Shown here: positions 26,875-35,620 of the stretch, piece by piece
Position numbering within the stretch: position 1 is the first letter of the stretch
How the letters are laid out: every line of letters starts with the position of its first letter
Assembly (NCBI RefSeq): GCF_002208115.1
Contig: NZ_CP020946.1
Location: forward strand, 3,224,001-3,288,000
Direction: 5' to 3'
Length of the DNA stretch: 64,000 nucleotides
DNA from: Bdellovibrio bacteriovorus
Lineage (GTDB): Bacteria; Bdellovibrionota; Bdellovibrionia; Bdellovibrionales; Bdellovibrionaceae
Program-made: the position numbers and the translations under genes
Notes under the pieces: generated by a model
What the model was told of the DNA's origin: nothing
The model's input: the letters and a program-made list of their open reading frames with translations, nothing else
Database searches by the model: none

Positions 26875-27616
26875 AGCGAACCACCTTTCCCTCGTAAGAA
26901 TGACGAACACCCGGCAAAAGCTCTTCGGCCTGCATCGGGCGCTTCACCACCACGCGCTTCACCGGCCAGGTCAGGGCCTCTTGCAAAACCAGACTGGCGT
27001 CGTCGTCGTGACCGACCAGATCACGGAAGACCACCATTTCCTGCTTGGGAAGTGCGGATTTCTTTTTGTGCGGATACATCGGATCAAAATAAATGGCGTC
27101 CACTTCAAGCAGACCCTTGTTCTGTTTCAAAAACTGCAGGCTGTCGGCAAAGTGCAGTTCATAGGACTTCAGATAGTCCTTTTGGGTGCGCGCGAAGGCC
27201 TCTTTCAAAAGAGCATACAGCACCGGTGAGCGCTCGACCCCAATCACGGTGAATCCCAACTGGGTCAAAAACACACTGTCGATCCCCATACCTACCGAAA
27301 GATCCAAAACCCGGCGCGCCCCTTTGGCAACCCCCAGCGCTTTGGCGATCAATTCGTTTTTTCCCCGGTGCCCTTTGCGTTCGTAGTCCAGATGGTTTTT
27401 ATCGAAATCAATTTCAAGCAGGCGCTTTTCCTGATCGCGCACAAACACGCCCTCAGGTTCGACAAAGAAATGAAAGAAGTATTGTTCGGGATTTTCAGGA
27501 TTCAGCGGTGCCTTCAGAAAAGACGCCCACTCGACAGCCTTGTCGTGGACTTCCGGAGCGGAAGCCCGAACACAAATGCGAAGGCCGCCGTCTAGCGAAG
27601 CAGGTACCAAAGACAC
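26852..27616 (-). CDS. rsmJ: 16S rRNA (guanine-1516-N2)-methyltransferase RsmJ-like
   Basis: 254 residues from a GTG. AdoMet-binding motif VLDLSVGMGIDSVFLTQLG and the catalytic-type loop YFDPMYPHKKKSA are characteristic of the RsmJ (DUF548) family that methylates 16S rRNA G1516. An N-terminal extension of about 80 residues has no assigned domain. It overlaps the UbiA-family gene by 25 bases and the membrane protein by 23 bases, so the genes are translationally linked. Confidence 0.86.
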   Translation of the reverse strand: MSLVPASLDGGLRICVRASAPEVHDKAVEWASFLKAPLNPENPEQYFFHFFVEPEGVFVRDQEKRLLEIDFDKNHLDYERKGHRGKNELIAKALGVAKGARRVLDLSVGMGIDSVFLTQLGFTVIGVERSPVLYALLKEAFARTQKDYLKSYELHFADSLQFLKQNKGLLEVDAIYFDPMYPHKKKSALPKQEMVVFRDLVGHDDDASLVLQEALTWPVKRVVVKRPMQAEELLPGVRHSYEGKVVRYDTYVVG

Positions 27617-28659
27617 TCAAAAACCCACATGCCAATGGCGATCAGGAACAAGTAGAAACCGGAGCGGAACACCTTGCGCATCTCGCTGCCCACAGGGCTT
27701 GAAATGTTTTTCAGTTTATAGATGAAGCCCACGGACGCAAAAGCCAGAACCACCGTCAGATAAACGCCCCAGTAAAAACCGGCGTAGTTCAGATGGTAAA
27801 CCAGATTGAAGATCAGGAACAAAATCCACCAGCCGGCAATCAGGCGGCGGGCCTTGTCAAACCCCAGCCAGTTCACGGTGTTGGTGAAACCCGCCTGACT
27901 GCTCGGGAAGATATTCATGAAGTTTCTCAGGTGCACGACGAACAGCACCAGCCAACCCCACACGCAGCCCAGCCAGAAGGCTTCGACGTCACCAGGAACA
28001 CCCATTGCGATCTGGAAGCCCACAGTCAACAAAGGCCCCAGCATCACAAAAAGAGCAAACTCGCCCCCGATACGGTACTTGAATGAGTTCTGTTTTTTAA
28101 ACTGAGCCCACAACCCCACCGTCAAACTGACAGCAAAGATCCCCGCCAGTTGCGGGAAAGCAAACACCAGCGGCACCGCGCAGACCAAAGCCATGAAAAG
28201 GAAGAACGAAGACAGATGTTTAACCTGAGCAGCCGTGATCCAGCCATTTTGAATGGCGCGACTGCCGGAACGCTCCAGCACGCGGTCAACACCCTTCATG
28301 TGGTCCATGTAGTCGTTGCGCAGGTTGATGGAAATAAACGCCAGCAAGACCCCAATCGTCGCGATCGCCGTGGTCACCGGATCCTGCATGGTGTGGTCAT
28401 CAATATTCTTGGTCAGAATCAAAAACAGCGGCAGGAAAATCAGAAGGAAGGTGCGCACCTTGTATACTTGAGCAAGCTTCGCCCACAAAGAGGGCTTCGC
28501 GATTTCACTCAAAGGAAGAACACGAAACGTCACCAGCTCGGAAGCGGAATTGACGTTCAGGGTCTGCTGCGGCAGAGCCCGGTGAGTTTTGGAGAATGTC
28601 CCCAGCAAGTAGGATTCAAACTTCGCGTCTTTTTTGGAAAGCGTGATCAGTTCACTCAC
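27592..28659 (-). CDS. UbiA-family prenyltransferase homologue
   Basis: 355 residues, about nine membrane helices. The first Asp-rich motif is present (NDYMDHMKGVD near 115-125), as needed for binding the prenyl diphosphate. The second motif, RDxxxD in MenA, reads LRNFMNIF here, so two aspartates are missing. It resembles MenA more than UbiA, and true menA is elsewhere in the window (36585-37484). It is directly downstream of and overlapping a polyprenyl diphosphate synthase gene (GTG start within GTGA), so it may use that lipid tail; its aromatic acceptor is not predictable. Confidence 0.72.
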   Translation of the reverse strand: MSELITLSKKDAKFESYLLGTFSKTHRALPQQTLNVNSASELVTFRVLPLSEIAKPSLWAKLAQVYKVRTFLLIFLPLFLILTKNIDDHTMQDPVTTAIATIGVLLAFISINLRNDYMDHMKGVDRVLERSGSRAIQNGWITAAQVKHLSSFFLFMALVCAVPLVFAFPQLAGIFAVSLTVGLWAQFKKQNSFKYRIGGEFALFVMLGPLLTVGFQIAMGVPGDVEAFWLGCVWGWLVLFVVHLRNFMNIFPSSQAGFTNTVNWLGFDKARRLIAGWWILFLIFNLVYHLNYAGFYWGVYLTVVLAFASVGFIYKLKNISSPVGSEMRKVFRSGFYLFLIAIGMWVFECLWYLLR

Positions 28660-29612
28660 GAAGGTTTCCTTCTCCAGTACAGAATCTCGGTCAGCGGGCG
28701 CAATTGATCAATCAGCTTTTCTTCGCCCGGCTTCAACAGGGACTTCAGACGTTCCAGATGGTGATCATACATTTTGATCAGGCCGCGGTTGATCTCGTCG
28801 AATTCCGCCAGCTTCTGATCAAAGCGTGCTTTGCCTCCGACGTTTTCGTAGTACTGCTCCAAAGTTTTGGATTTCACAATGTGATCAATTTCATGTCGAG
28901 TGGCCCCGGCACACATGAACGCCCCGAAGGAATTCAGGTAACCAGATTTCAAATCACCCAGAATGGCTTTGCCTTCGTCGTTACGGATGTCGTAATCCAG
29001 AAGGTCATCACTGCGCTGGAACAACTGTCCCAGCAGTGTGCCCATCTCAGAAAGAATGTTGTGCAGTTCTTCGTCGTAGCGTTCCTGCGCGATGAACGGC
29101 GCACGGATGCACCACTTGAACAGACTTGCCGTTTTCAGATTATGAATGCGATCCAGTTGTTCCATGGTGACGAAAAAATCACCCACCACAGAATCCTGCA
29201 GCCATTCACCTTCCAACAGATCAGAAATCACTTCCGCGGTGTACTGAACCAGCTTGATGTTGCCGTGACCGGACAGATTCACCATCACACGCGCCAACAG
29301 ATAGTCGCCGGCCAGAACTGCGTACTCGGGCGTGTATTTCAGCCACGCGGCCGTTTTACCACGGCGAAGGTGAGAACGATCGATCAGATCATCATGAAGC
29401 AAAGAAGCATTGTGAATAAATTCAATGGTCTGGGACAAAAGCAGCTCAGTTTTGGGTTCAATACCCAGGTGAGCGGACATCATGCGGATCAATTTTGCGC
29501 GGAAGCCTTTGCCGCCGGAAAACAGGTCGTCATAAAGCTTGTTCAGCTTTGGCAGGTACGCCGGAAAATCCTTTGGATCATAGACTTTAAGATCAATGAC
29601 GCTGCGTTGCAA
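28656..29612 (-). CDS. ispB: Polyprenyl diphosphate synthase (long chain)
   Basis: 318 residues. trans-Isoprenyl chain elongating enzyme with both Asp-rich motifs, DDLID in LLHDDLIDRSHLRRGK and DDLLD in QRSDDLLDYD. It makes the side chain of menaquinone, and probably undecaprenyl-like carriers are made elsewhere. The start is TTG with AGGAG 6 bases before it. It heads an operon of five overlapping or closely spaced genes. Confidence 0.88.
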   Translation of the reverse strand: MQRSVIDLKVYDPKDFPAYLPKLNKLYDDLFSGGKGFRAKLIRMMSAHLGIEPKTELLLSQTIEFIHNASLLHDDLIDRSHLRRGKTAAWLKYTPEYAVLAGDYLLARVMVNLSGHGNIKLVQYTAEVISDLLEGEWLQDSVVGDFFVTMEQLDRIHNLKTASLFKWCIRAPFIAQERYDEELHNILSEMGTLLGQLFQRSDDLLDYDIRNDEGKAILGDLKSGYLNSFGAFMCAGATRHEIDHIVKSKTLEQYYENVGGKARFDQKLAEFDEINRGLIKMYDHHLERLKSLLKPGEEKLIDQLRPLTEILYWRRKPS

Positions 29613-29704
29613 TTTTAACTCCTGAAGAGGTCGAATAGTCCCGCTAACTTCGCGATTTATCTGCTTGCTGTCAAGGGCTTCAAGGCCGTAAAGTCCGAGA
29701 CATT

Positions 29705-30133
29705 ATGAATAAAGTCTTTCGCACGAAAAAGACCATCACCTTCAGGGACGCCGACCCTGCGGGAATCATGTTTTTTGGAAATATTTTTGGTTTCGCCCAC
29801 GATGCATTTGAAGAATTCATCGTCGACGCCGGCTATACCTGGAACGAGTGGTTTGGCAGCCGTGATCTGCTGATTCCCCTGCGCCACACAGAATCCAACT
29901 TTCTGGCGCCGTTCATCCCGGGAGAAACCTATGAAGTGAGTGTGGCGGTCGCCAGTTTTGGCGAGACTTCCTTCAAAATGAAGTACGTCTTCACTCAAAA
30001 AGACAAAACTCACGCCGTCGTCACCATGGTTCATGCTCTGGTGGATGGAAAGACAAAACAAAAGACGACTTTGCCGTCGTTGATGAAATCCCGTCTGGAA
30101 CCTTATCTGGAATCCACCGGTCAGGGCTGCTAG
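29705..30133 (+). CDS. 4-hydroxybenzoyl-CoA thioesterase-family (hotdog) protein
   Basis: 142 residues. Single hotdog domain with the catalytic-type motif FRDADPAGIMFFGNIF (Asp near residue 14-16). Thioesterases of this family hydrolyse aromatic or short acyl-CoA. Since several menaquinone genes lie nearby it could be the DHNA-CoA hydrolase, but this is inference from context only. It is divergent from the polyprenyl synthase operon and starts close to the next gene (11 bases). Confidence 0.82.
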   Translation: MNKVFRTKKTITFRDADPAGIMFFGNIFGFAHDAFEEFIVDAGYTWNEWFGSRDLLIPLRHTESNFLAPFIPGETYEVSVAVASFGETSFKMKYVFTQKDKTHAVVTMVHALVDGKTKQKTTLPSLMKSRLEPYLESTGQGC

Positions 30134-30143
30134 AGGAGCGCAC

Positions 30144-30599
30144 ATGGAAGAATTCAAATTCACTGGAAAAGAATGGTGGCGTGAAGGCGTTCGTTTCGAA
30201 TGCACCGGTTCCGGCAAATGCTGCACTTCCCACGGGGAATACGGTTTTGTGTACCTGAGCCTTGAAGACCGCCAGCGTTTTGCCAAACACCTGAAAATGC
30301 GCACCGGTGACTTCACCCGCAAATACTGCGATATGACCGGCGGCATCTGGCACCTGAAAGAAGACCCGAAAAACCCGGATTGCATGTTCCTGAAAGGCAA
30401 AGGCTGCAGCGTCTATGAGGCCCGCCCGACCCAATGCCGAACCTGGCCGTTCTGGCCCGAGGTTATGAACGCCAAATCCTGGGCCAAGGACGTCAAAGCC
30501 TTCTGCCCCGGCGTGGGTAAAGGCCCTGTCATCCCAGCCGAGCGTATCGAGCAACAAATCCGCGAACAAATCAAAAGCGAACAGGGCTGGGGCCGCTAG
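30144..30599 (+). CDS. YkgJ-family cysteine cluster protein
   Basis: 151 residues. CxxCxxCC-type cluster family: Cys in RFECTGSGKCCTSHG, then CMFLKGKGCSVYEARPTQCRTWPFWPE. These residues are thought to bind a zinc or iron-sulphur centre. Probably an operon with the thioesterase gene. A hairpin repeat element begins 13 bases after the stop. Confidence 0.88.
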   Translation: MEEFKFTGKEWWREGVRFECTGSGKCCTSHGEYGFVYLSLEDRQRFAKHLKMRTGDFTRKYCDMTGGIWHLKEDPKNPDCMFLKGKGCSVYEARPTQCRTWPFWPEVMNAKSWAKDVKAFCPGVGKGPVIPAERIEQQIREQIKSEQGWGR

Positions 30600-30611
30600 T
30601 CGGCAGTCGCC

Positions 30612-30652
30612 GGCAGAGCTGGAGGCCCGGCAGGGCCGCAAGCTGAAGCAGC
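30612..30652 (+). repeat. Hairpin repeat element, copy a
   Basis: 41 bases from GGCAGAGCT to GCTGAAGCAGC; the interior GGCCC/GGGCC forms a stem with AGCT/AGCT around it. It lies 13 bases after the stop of the YkgJ-family gene. It is followed by an 8-base perfect stem (CTGTCTAG/CTAGACAG, 30655-30673). Confidence 0.75.
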
Positions 30653-30727
30653 AGCTGTCTAGTCCCTAGACAGTCAGGCATTTCTTACCGTTATCCAGCA
30701 AATTCCACCATTGCAATTCTCAGAAGT

Positions 30728-30754
30728 GAGGTCCCTTGTGTTACAAAGGACCTC
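30728..30754 (+). promoter_or_regulatory. Hairpin sequestering the ribosome-binding site of gene 30755
   Basis: GAGGTCC pairs with GGACCTC over 7 bases and the stem continues with CTTGT / ACAAAG. The Shine-Dalgarno AAAGGA (30745-30750) is inside the 3' arm and the ATG follows directly at 30755. Confidence 0.5.
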
Positions 30755-31369
30755 ATGAAAAAACTCATCTTCCCCCTTATTGCTTTGACGCTTGTTTCCC
30801 TGCAGTCTTTTGCCGGTTCCAAAGCCACGGACCGTTCTTACAAGTACTGCGATGACATGACCCAAATCGACAAGCTGCTGGATCGCAGTCGTGAATCCGT
30901 GGAGCGCATCCAGCGCGAAGGTTTGAATATTGAGCGTATCGTGGTTTCCAAAGACAAACGCCAGTTGTACCTGATTTCTGGTGAAACCTTGCTAAGAACT
31001 TACACGGTGGCATTCGGCTGGAACTTTATCGGTCACAAACAGTTCCAGGGTGACGGCAAAACTCCGGAAGGCATCTATTCCATCGATTATAAAAATCCAA
31101 AGAGCCAGTTCACCAAGTCCCTGCATGTGGACTATCCGAACAAAGCAGACATCGCTTATGCAAAATCCCAGGGTAAAGACCCAGGTGGCGACATCATGAT
31201 TCACGGTCTGCCATCCAACCCACAGAAATACGAGCGCATCAGCAAAATTCACCCGTATGACTGGACACTGGGTTGCATCGCCGTGACCAACAAAGAAATC
31301 GAAGAGATCTACGCACTCGTAAAAGAAAGAACCCTGGTCGAAGTCTGCAAAATCAGCCCCGCCAAGTAA
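30755..31369 (+). CDS. L,D-transpeptidase-like protein (YkuD domain)
   Basis: 204 residues. A signal peptide (LVSLQSFAG) is followed by a compact YkuD domain: KDKRQLYLISGETLLRTYTVAFG, then IHGLPSNP and the active-site Cys in TLGCIAVTNKEIEEIY. Exported to the periplasm to act on peptidoglycan. Its translation may be controlled by the hairpin that contains its Shine-Dalgarno. The second L,D-transpeptidase of this window. Confidence 0.9.
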   Translation: MKKLIFPLIALTLVSLQSFAGSKATDRSYKYCDDMTQIDKLLDRSRESVERIQREGLNIERIVVSKDKRQLYLISGETLLRTYTVAFGWNFIGHKQFQGDGKTPEGIYSIDYKNPKSQFTKSLHVDYPNKADIAYAKSQGKDPGGDIMIHGLPSNPQKYERISKIHPYDWTLGCIAVTNKEIEEIYALVKERTLVEVCKISPAK

Positions 31370-31388
31370 GACTTTTCACAATAACCGA

Positions 31389-31421
31389 GCAGCTGAAGGC
31401 CGTTCAAAAAGGCTCAGCTGC
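31389..31421. terminator. Imperfect stem-loop between two convergent genes
   Basis: GCAGCTGA / TCAGCTGC, 8 perfect base pairs, with further partial pairing. It spans the stop codon of the minus-strand Cys-repeat gene. There is no T-run, so it is only a weak terminator candidate. Confidence 0.35.
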
Positions 31422-32069
31422 AAGGCGATACTTGCGCTGCACCCCTTCAAGACAAGACAGCTTCCCCGCATCATCAAAGACCCTCTCACACATCAGCACC
31501 TCCTCGCGCACAATAAACTTGTTACGAAGCTTTCCCAGACACTGAATCTTTTCGTCATCACTAAAACGATCCGCACAAAAACCAACAGCTTCCGCCGTGA
31601 ACAATTCTGCGGCTGACATCTCGTTCAGGCAACGGCGCTTGTCTTCATCATAAAAGAAGGACTGACACAAGCGCGATGCCGCCTGCAACCCCGGACGGGC
31701 ATCCACTTTCAAACGCGTGCGGTACGGGAAAGGCCTTTGAATTTCGGCAAGGCACCGGGCCTTTTCGTCATCAAAAGTCAGCGACTCACACACGTCCACT
31801 TCCTCGGGGCGAATATCACGATTCACCACACCCGCCAGACAGTTCACGCGGTCAGAATCAAAATTCTGATGACGACAAATTGGCAAAGCCTCTTTGCTCA
31901 CCCAGTTCGCGCCGCTTTCCAGACGCACGCAGCGGGGGATTTCGTTGTCATCTTCGATGCTCGCGCAAAACTGCAGCGCCGCCTGCAACCCGGGAACCGG
32001 ATCAGGAATCGGGATCGAATAGGCAGGAACCGAAACCAACATCAGAGCGAAAAGTACCATCTGTTTCAT
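31404..32069 (-). CDS. Secreted protein of six cysteine-pair repeats
   Basis: 221 residues with a signal peptide (VSVPAYSI). Almost the whole mature protein is about six repeats of about 30 residues with two Cys, for example CESLTFDDEKARCLAEIQ, CQSFFYDEDKRRCLNEMS, CADRFSDDEKIQCLGKLR. The pattern is C-x5-8-DD/DE-x-x-x-C-L. Each Cys pair may form a disulphide hairpin. No known family was recognised. Confidence 0.7.
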   Translation of the reverse strand: MKQMVLFALMLVSVPAYSIPIPDPVPGLQAALQFCASIEDDNEIPRCVRLESGANWVSKEALPICRHQNFDSDRVNCLAGVVNRDIRPEEVDVCESLTFDDEKARCLAEIQRPFPYRTRLKVDARPGLQAASRLCQSFFYDEDKRRCLNEMSAAELFTAEAVGFCADRFSDDEKIQCLGKLRNKFIVREEVLMCERVFDDAGKLSCLEGVQRKYRLAAEPF

Positions 32070-32210
32070 AGCGAGACCTCGTCCCTACTATGTCCGTTTA
32101 TATGAGGGGACTCAAGGATTGTAAGCTCAGAATGATGCGGCAATCTTACATCCGACAAAACTTGGTAAAGATTCTCAGTTTGAATCTTTAGGGGTCCACT
32201 GGACCTGTCG

Positions 32211-34142
32211 ATGAGTAAGGTCATGATGGACGTAAGTGGCAAGAATCTCATAGTTTTTATCCTGACAGTCTTTGCGCTGACTGGGTGTAAAGAGCCCGAG
32301 ATGCAGCTTTCAACCCTGGGTAAGAAGCTTCCGGCTCCTTCCCTTAAGGGCAACAGTCCGTTTGAACAGGACTTCGATGCCCAGAACTATGCCCGCGTGC
32401 AGGGAAGCTGCGACTCCCGTGTAGGCACCATTCTGGTCAGCTTTGATAAAAGCATTTGGCATCAGCCGCCTTCATCCCCGGACCTGACAGACACGGCTTT
32501 GGCCGCTGGCCTTACCAATGATTCAGACTGCTCTGACGGCAGCTTTGATATTTATCTGACCAAGAATGACCTGCAAAATATCTGGGGCATCACCACCGGT
32601 TCTTCCGGCAGCGATGTGGATTATATCTATATCAAAGGTTCTTCGGTGATCGGTGACACGGAAACACTCACCCTGGTGGATGGCGACGCCAACACCCCAG
32701 GAAACGGATCCAATTCCGGAGCGGCGGCCGTTGTGGTTCTTGAGAAAAGCTGGCCACGCGGGTTTGCAGGATCGAATCAGTGCGGCTCATTCTCGGTTTT
32801 CCTTAACACCGAAAATGGTCAACGCGCGATCCATTCTGCAGATGTGACTTTCCAGCTTAGCAAATCGGCAGGAGGCTCCACTTACAGCGGTATCACCGCC
32901 TACAAAACCTGGAGCGACTGTCAAAGTGATACGAACACAACAGACACCTTCACCATCCCGGCGACAGCGGGCTATACAGAAATCTATTATCGTTTCCCAT
33001 CGACGCCAATTGACGGAACTCTGAGCTTTAAAGTCATCAACACTTCGGCCCTGCGTGCAAGCACAACTGCGGCAGATGTGACACTCAGAAATTCAGAGGC
33101 CTCATCCAGCTATCGCTGGTTGGCACTGGACGAGCACATTTCCCAGATCTACAAGAACATCTGCTATCCGTTCCGCTTAAGATCCAACAACTATAACAAC
33201 AGCAGTGCTTACGATCAGTTCGGCGGCACTCTGGATGTGGCGGCAAGCGATGCCCGTCTGAAATTCTATTCCGATGCCTCCTGCGGCACAGTGACCTCCA
33301 GCTACACTTTCAGCAGCTATAATCCCTTGATTACCGGCTACATTAAATTCTCGGACGCGACCTCCTCTGACACGATGACCTCGGTCAGCGTGAGTGTCAC
33401 GGGCGCCACCGGCAACAGCTATAGCTATGACACCCTTCCTCTGAACTTCCGTGTGGATATGAGCAGCAAGTCTATTGCTGCGAAGCTGGACTTGTGGGGA
33501 CCGCGCGATATCGGTAACGGCTATTGCAATGCCTATAACGTCGTGACCATGAACGCCAACGGCACCATGCTGCCGGTCAACGGGGACCTGACCGTGAATC
33601 TTGCCACGCAGGAAAGTAATTTGGGCCAGTTCTTTACTGATGAATCCTGCTCAACCCCGGCAACCACGGCGATCGTAGCCAAGAACACCGCCCTTAAAAA
33701 GGTGTACTTCCGTGCAGCCGCCGCCAATGCGGGAACTTATCATTTCAATGTGAATGCGGCGGGATTAACGAACCATACGCCGATTATGAACATCAGCACT
33801 CCGGCTGTGCAGTTCAAGCTGGCGCCATTTGATATGCAGGCTGGTGCGTGCAAACCGCTTTCTATCGGGGTTGCGGATGCCGCGGGCATCTTCCGCATCG
33901 CCACTCAAAGTCACGCCACGACAGTGTCTATCGGACTGTCGCCGGATCCGGGCGCCAATGTTGTCTTTACTGATCCAAACTGCAGTGCCCCTTTCGCAGG
34001 CAGCACAGTCACAATTTCAAGTGGAATGGGCGCAGCAGTTTTGTACATTCAAACCGCCGGCATGGCCGGAAAAACCCTGAATGTCACCGTCTATGGTTCA
34101 GGCGGACTGTCGGGCACCAGCCTGACCGGAACCCTTCAATAA
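32211..34142 (+). CDS. Large lipoprotein of unknown function
   Basis: 643 residues with lipobox LTGC (residue 26). The rest is Ser/Thr/Gly-rich with beta-strand patterns and four or more Cys pairs, resembling repeated beta domains with a common SxCGT / SCSTPATT pattern. No recognisable enzyme motif. The start is uncertain: ATG at 32211, 32223 or 32226 are in frame, and TAAGG stands five bases before 32226. Two hairpins (AAAGATTC/GAATCTTT and GGTCC/GGACC) lie just upstream. Its stop abuts the following convergent gene. Confidence 0.75.
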   Translation: MSKVMMDVSGKNLIVFILTVFALTGCKEPEMQLSTLGKKLPAPSLKGNSPFEQDFDAQNYARVQGSCDSRVGTILVSFDKSIWHQPPSSPDLTDTALAAGLTNDSDCSDGSFDIYLTKNDLQNIWGITTGSSGSDVDYIYIKGSSVIGDTETLTLVDGDANTPGNGSNSGAAAVVVLEKSWPRGFAGSNQCGSFSVFLNTENGQRAIHSADVTFQLSKSAGGSTYSGITAYKTWSDCQSDTNTTDTFTIPATAGYTEIYYRFPSTPIDGTLSFKVINTSALRASTTAADVTLRNSEASSSYRWLALDEHISQIYKNICYPFRLRSNNYNNSSAYDQFGGTLDVAASDARLKFYSDASCGTVTSSYTFSSYNPLITGYIKFSDATSSDTMTSVSVSVTGATGNSYSYDTLPLNFRVDMSSKSIAAKLDLWGPRDIGNGYCNAYNVVTMNANGTMLPVNGDLTVNLATQESNLGQFFTDESCSTPATTAIVAKNTALKKVYFRAAAANAGTYHFNVNAAGLTNHTPIMNISTPAVQFKLAPFDMQAGACKPLSIGVADAAGIFRIATQSHATTVSIGLSPDPGANVVFTDPNCSAPFAGSTVTISSGMGAAVLYIQTAGMAGKTLNVTVYGSGGLSGTSLTGTLQ

Positions 34143-34460
34143 CTATTTGATCTTTTCGTGCAGGTGCTTCAGAAGCTTTTCGCGGTCCTTTTCAGGATGG
34201 ATCGCAAAAGTTTCTGTTTCACCTTTGGTGGAGGCAAACGTCACGGCCTGAGTGTCGTCGATGCAAAGATCCAGACAACTGGTTGTCACTACTCGGATCT
34301 TGGAACCGTCGCCACTTTCCTTGAATGATTTTTTCAGGAACATTTTCAGATTATCAGCGCTGTTGCCTTCTTCCTCCAGCAACTTGGGGCTGATGGACTT
34401 GTGGCACTTCGTGCAGATCAGAACGATGCCTTGGGACCAGGGGTTTTCTTCGCGCTTCAT
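34143..34460 (-). CDS. Small protein with CxxC and CxxxC, possible 2Fe-2S ferredoxin-like
   Basis: 105 residues from the ATG at 34460 (GGAG 6 bases upstream), overlapping the menE stop by 4 bases. Motifs CTKCHK at the start and TTSCLDLC later: a thioredoxin-like ferredoxin pattern, though the first pair is spaced CxxC, unlike the known family. It may bind an iron-sulphur cluster or zinc. Being fused to the menaquinone operon suggests a redox or assembly job, which is inference. Confidence 0.62.
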   Translation of the reverse strand: MKREENPWSQGIVLICTKCHKSISPKLLEEEGNSADNLKMFLKKSFKESGDGSKIRVVTTSCLDLCIDDTQAVTFASTKGETETFAIHPEKDREKLLKHLHEKIK

Positions 34461-35620
34461 AGTTTTCTCCTCAGCTCCGCCCACAGGATTTTTCCCAAAT
34501 CACTGCGCGGGATCTCGTTCATATAATAAATTTTACGTGCTTTTTCAAAGGGAAGCACTTTTTCTGAATACAACTGCAGGACTTTGTCCGTGTCAGCTTC
34601 CGACAAAAGACTGACCAGATGAATTTCTGCTCCCAGCCTGTCAGAAGGCACATCCAGCAATGTCACCTGAGTCGGCCAGTGCGGATTCAAATACAAAGCG
34701 CAGGATTCCAGTACAGAACGCAGTCTTGCCACGTTGGTGGCTTCGCCACCAATCTTGACGTAGTCCTTGCTGCGACCCTCGACCAGCAGATTGCCATTCA
34801 CAACGGACCCTTTGTCTTCGGTCGTAAACCAGCCATCCGTCGTTTTCGGATCCCACACACGCGAACCCGCTTCGGTATTCTGCGCATAGCAAGTGAACAG
34901 GGATTGCGCCCACACTTCCAGATAGCCGCCGTCATTCTGCCGAGCCTTCGCATGAGTCAACAAACCCACGGGTGGGAATTCCTCCTGCATCAGACTGTCC
35001 AAGGACGCCGTGGCGATCTGCGAGGCGGTCTCACTCATTCCATAACTGGGCAGAACGGGCCACCCCAGTGCGCGCGCTTTTTTATAAAGATCCACCTCGA
35101 AGGCCCCACCGCCAACGACGATCGCTCGCAAAGTGGCCGGCGCCTTCAATCCGTGGGATACCAGATCATAAACTTGCGTCGGAACCAACGCCGACAAAGT
35201 GCAGCCTTCAGACACCAGCACATCGTAAAAGTGCTGAACGTCCCAGCGTCCGTCTTTCAGGGCCTTCACCACCCGGGCCCCGCTAAGATGCGCACGAATT
35301 TCAATACCCAGGCCCCCCACATGAAAATGCGGCAGCACCTGCGTCCACACATCCTTGGCCGAACTTTGCACATGAAGATTCACGGACCGAGCCGAGGCCA
35401 TCAGTGCCTGTTTCGACAAAGCCACAAGCTTGGTTGCCGAAATCGAGTTCGCAGTGGAACCGGAGGTCGCAATCCACACATGGCCTTTCAGATTTTTTTC
35501 GCTCTGACTTTTTTCAGCAAGTCTGTACAGCGCCTGATAGTCAGCTTCCGGCCAGCGGGGGTTTAGCAGAATTTCATTGGCGTCTGAGTGAAGATCTATC
35601 GGACTTTGAGCTGATACCAC
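34457..35620 (-). CDS. menE: o-Succinylbenzoate--CoA ligase
   Basis: 387 residues, GTG start. An AMP-binding enzyme with the ATP loop ATSGSTANS, the adenylate motif SYGMSETASQIATA, and C-terminal GRSKDYVKIGGEATN and PRSDLGKI. It activates OSB for naphthoquinone ring closure. Slightly short at the N-terminus compared with typical members. It overlaps menC by 25 bases. Confidence 0.9.
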   Translation of the reverse strand: MVSAQSPIDLHSDANEILLNPRWPEADYQALYRLAEKSQSEKNLKGHVWIATSGSTANSISATKLVALSKQALMASARSVNLHVQSSAKDVWTQVLPHFHVGGLGIEIRAHLSGARVVKALKDGRWDVQHFYDVLVSEGCTLSALVPTQVYDLVSHGLKAPATLRAIVVGGGAFEVDLYKKARALGWPVLPSYGMSETASQIATASLDSLMQEEFPPVGLLTHAKARQNDGGYLEVWAQSLFTCYAQNTEAGSRVWDPKTTDGWFTTEDKGSVVNGNLLVEGRSKDYVKIGGEATNVARLRSVLESCALYLNPHWPTQVTLLDVPSDRLGAEIHLVSLLSEADTDKVLQLYSEKVLPFEKARKIYYMNEIPRSDLGKILWAELRRKL

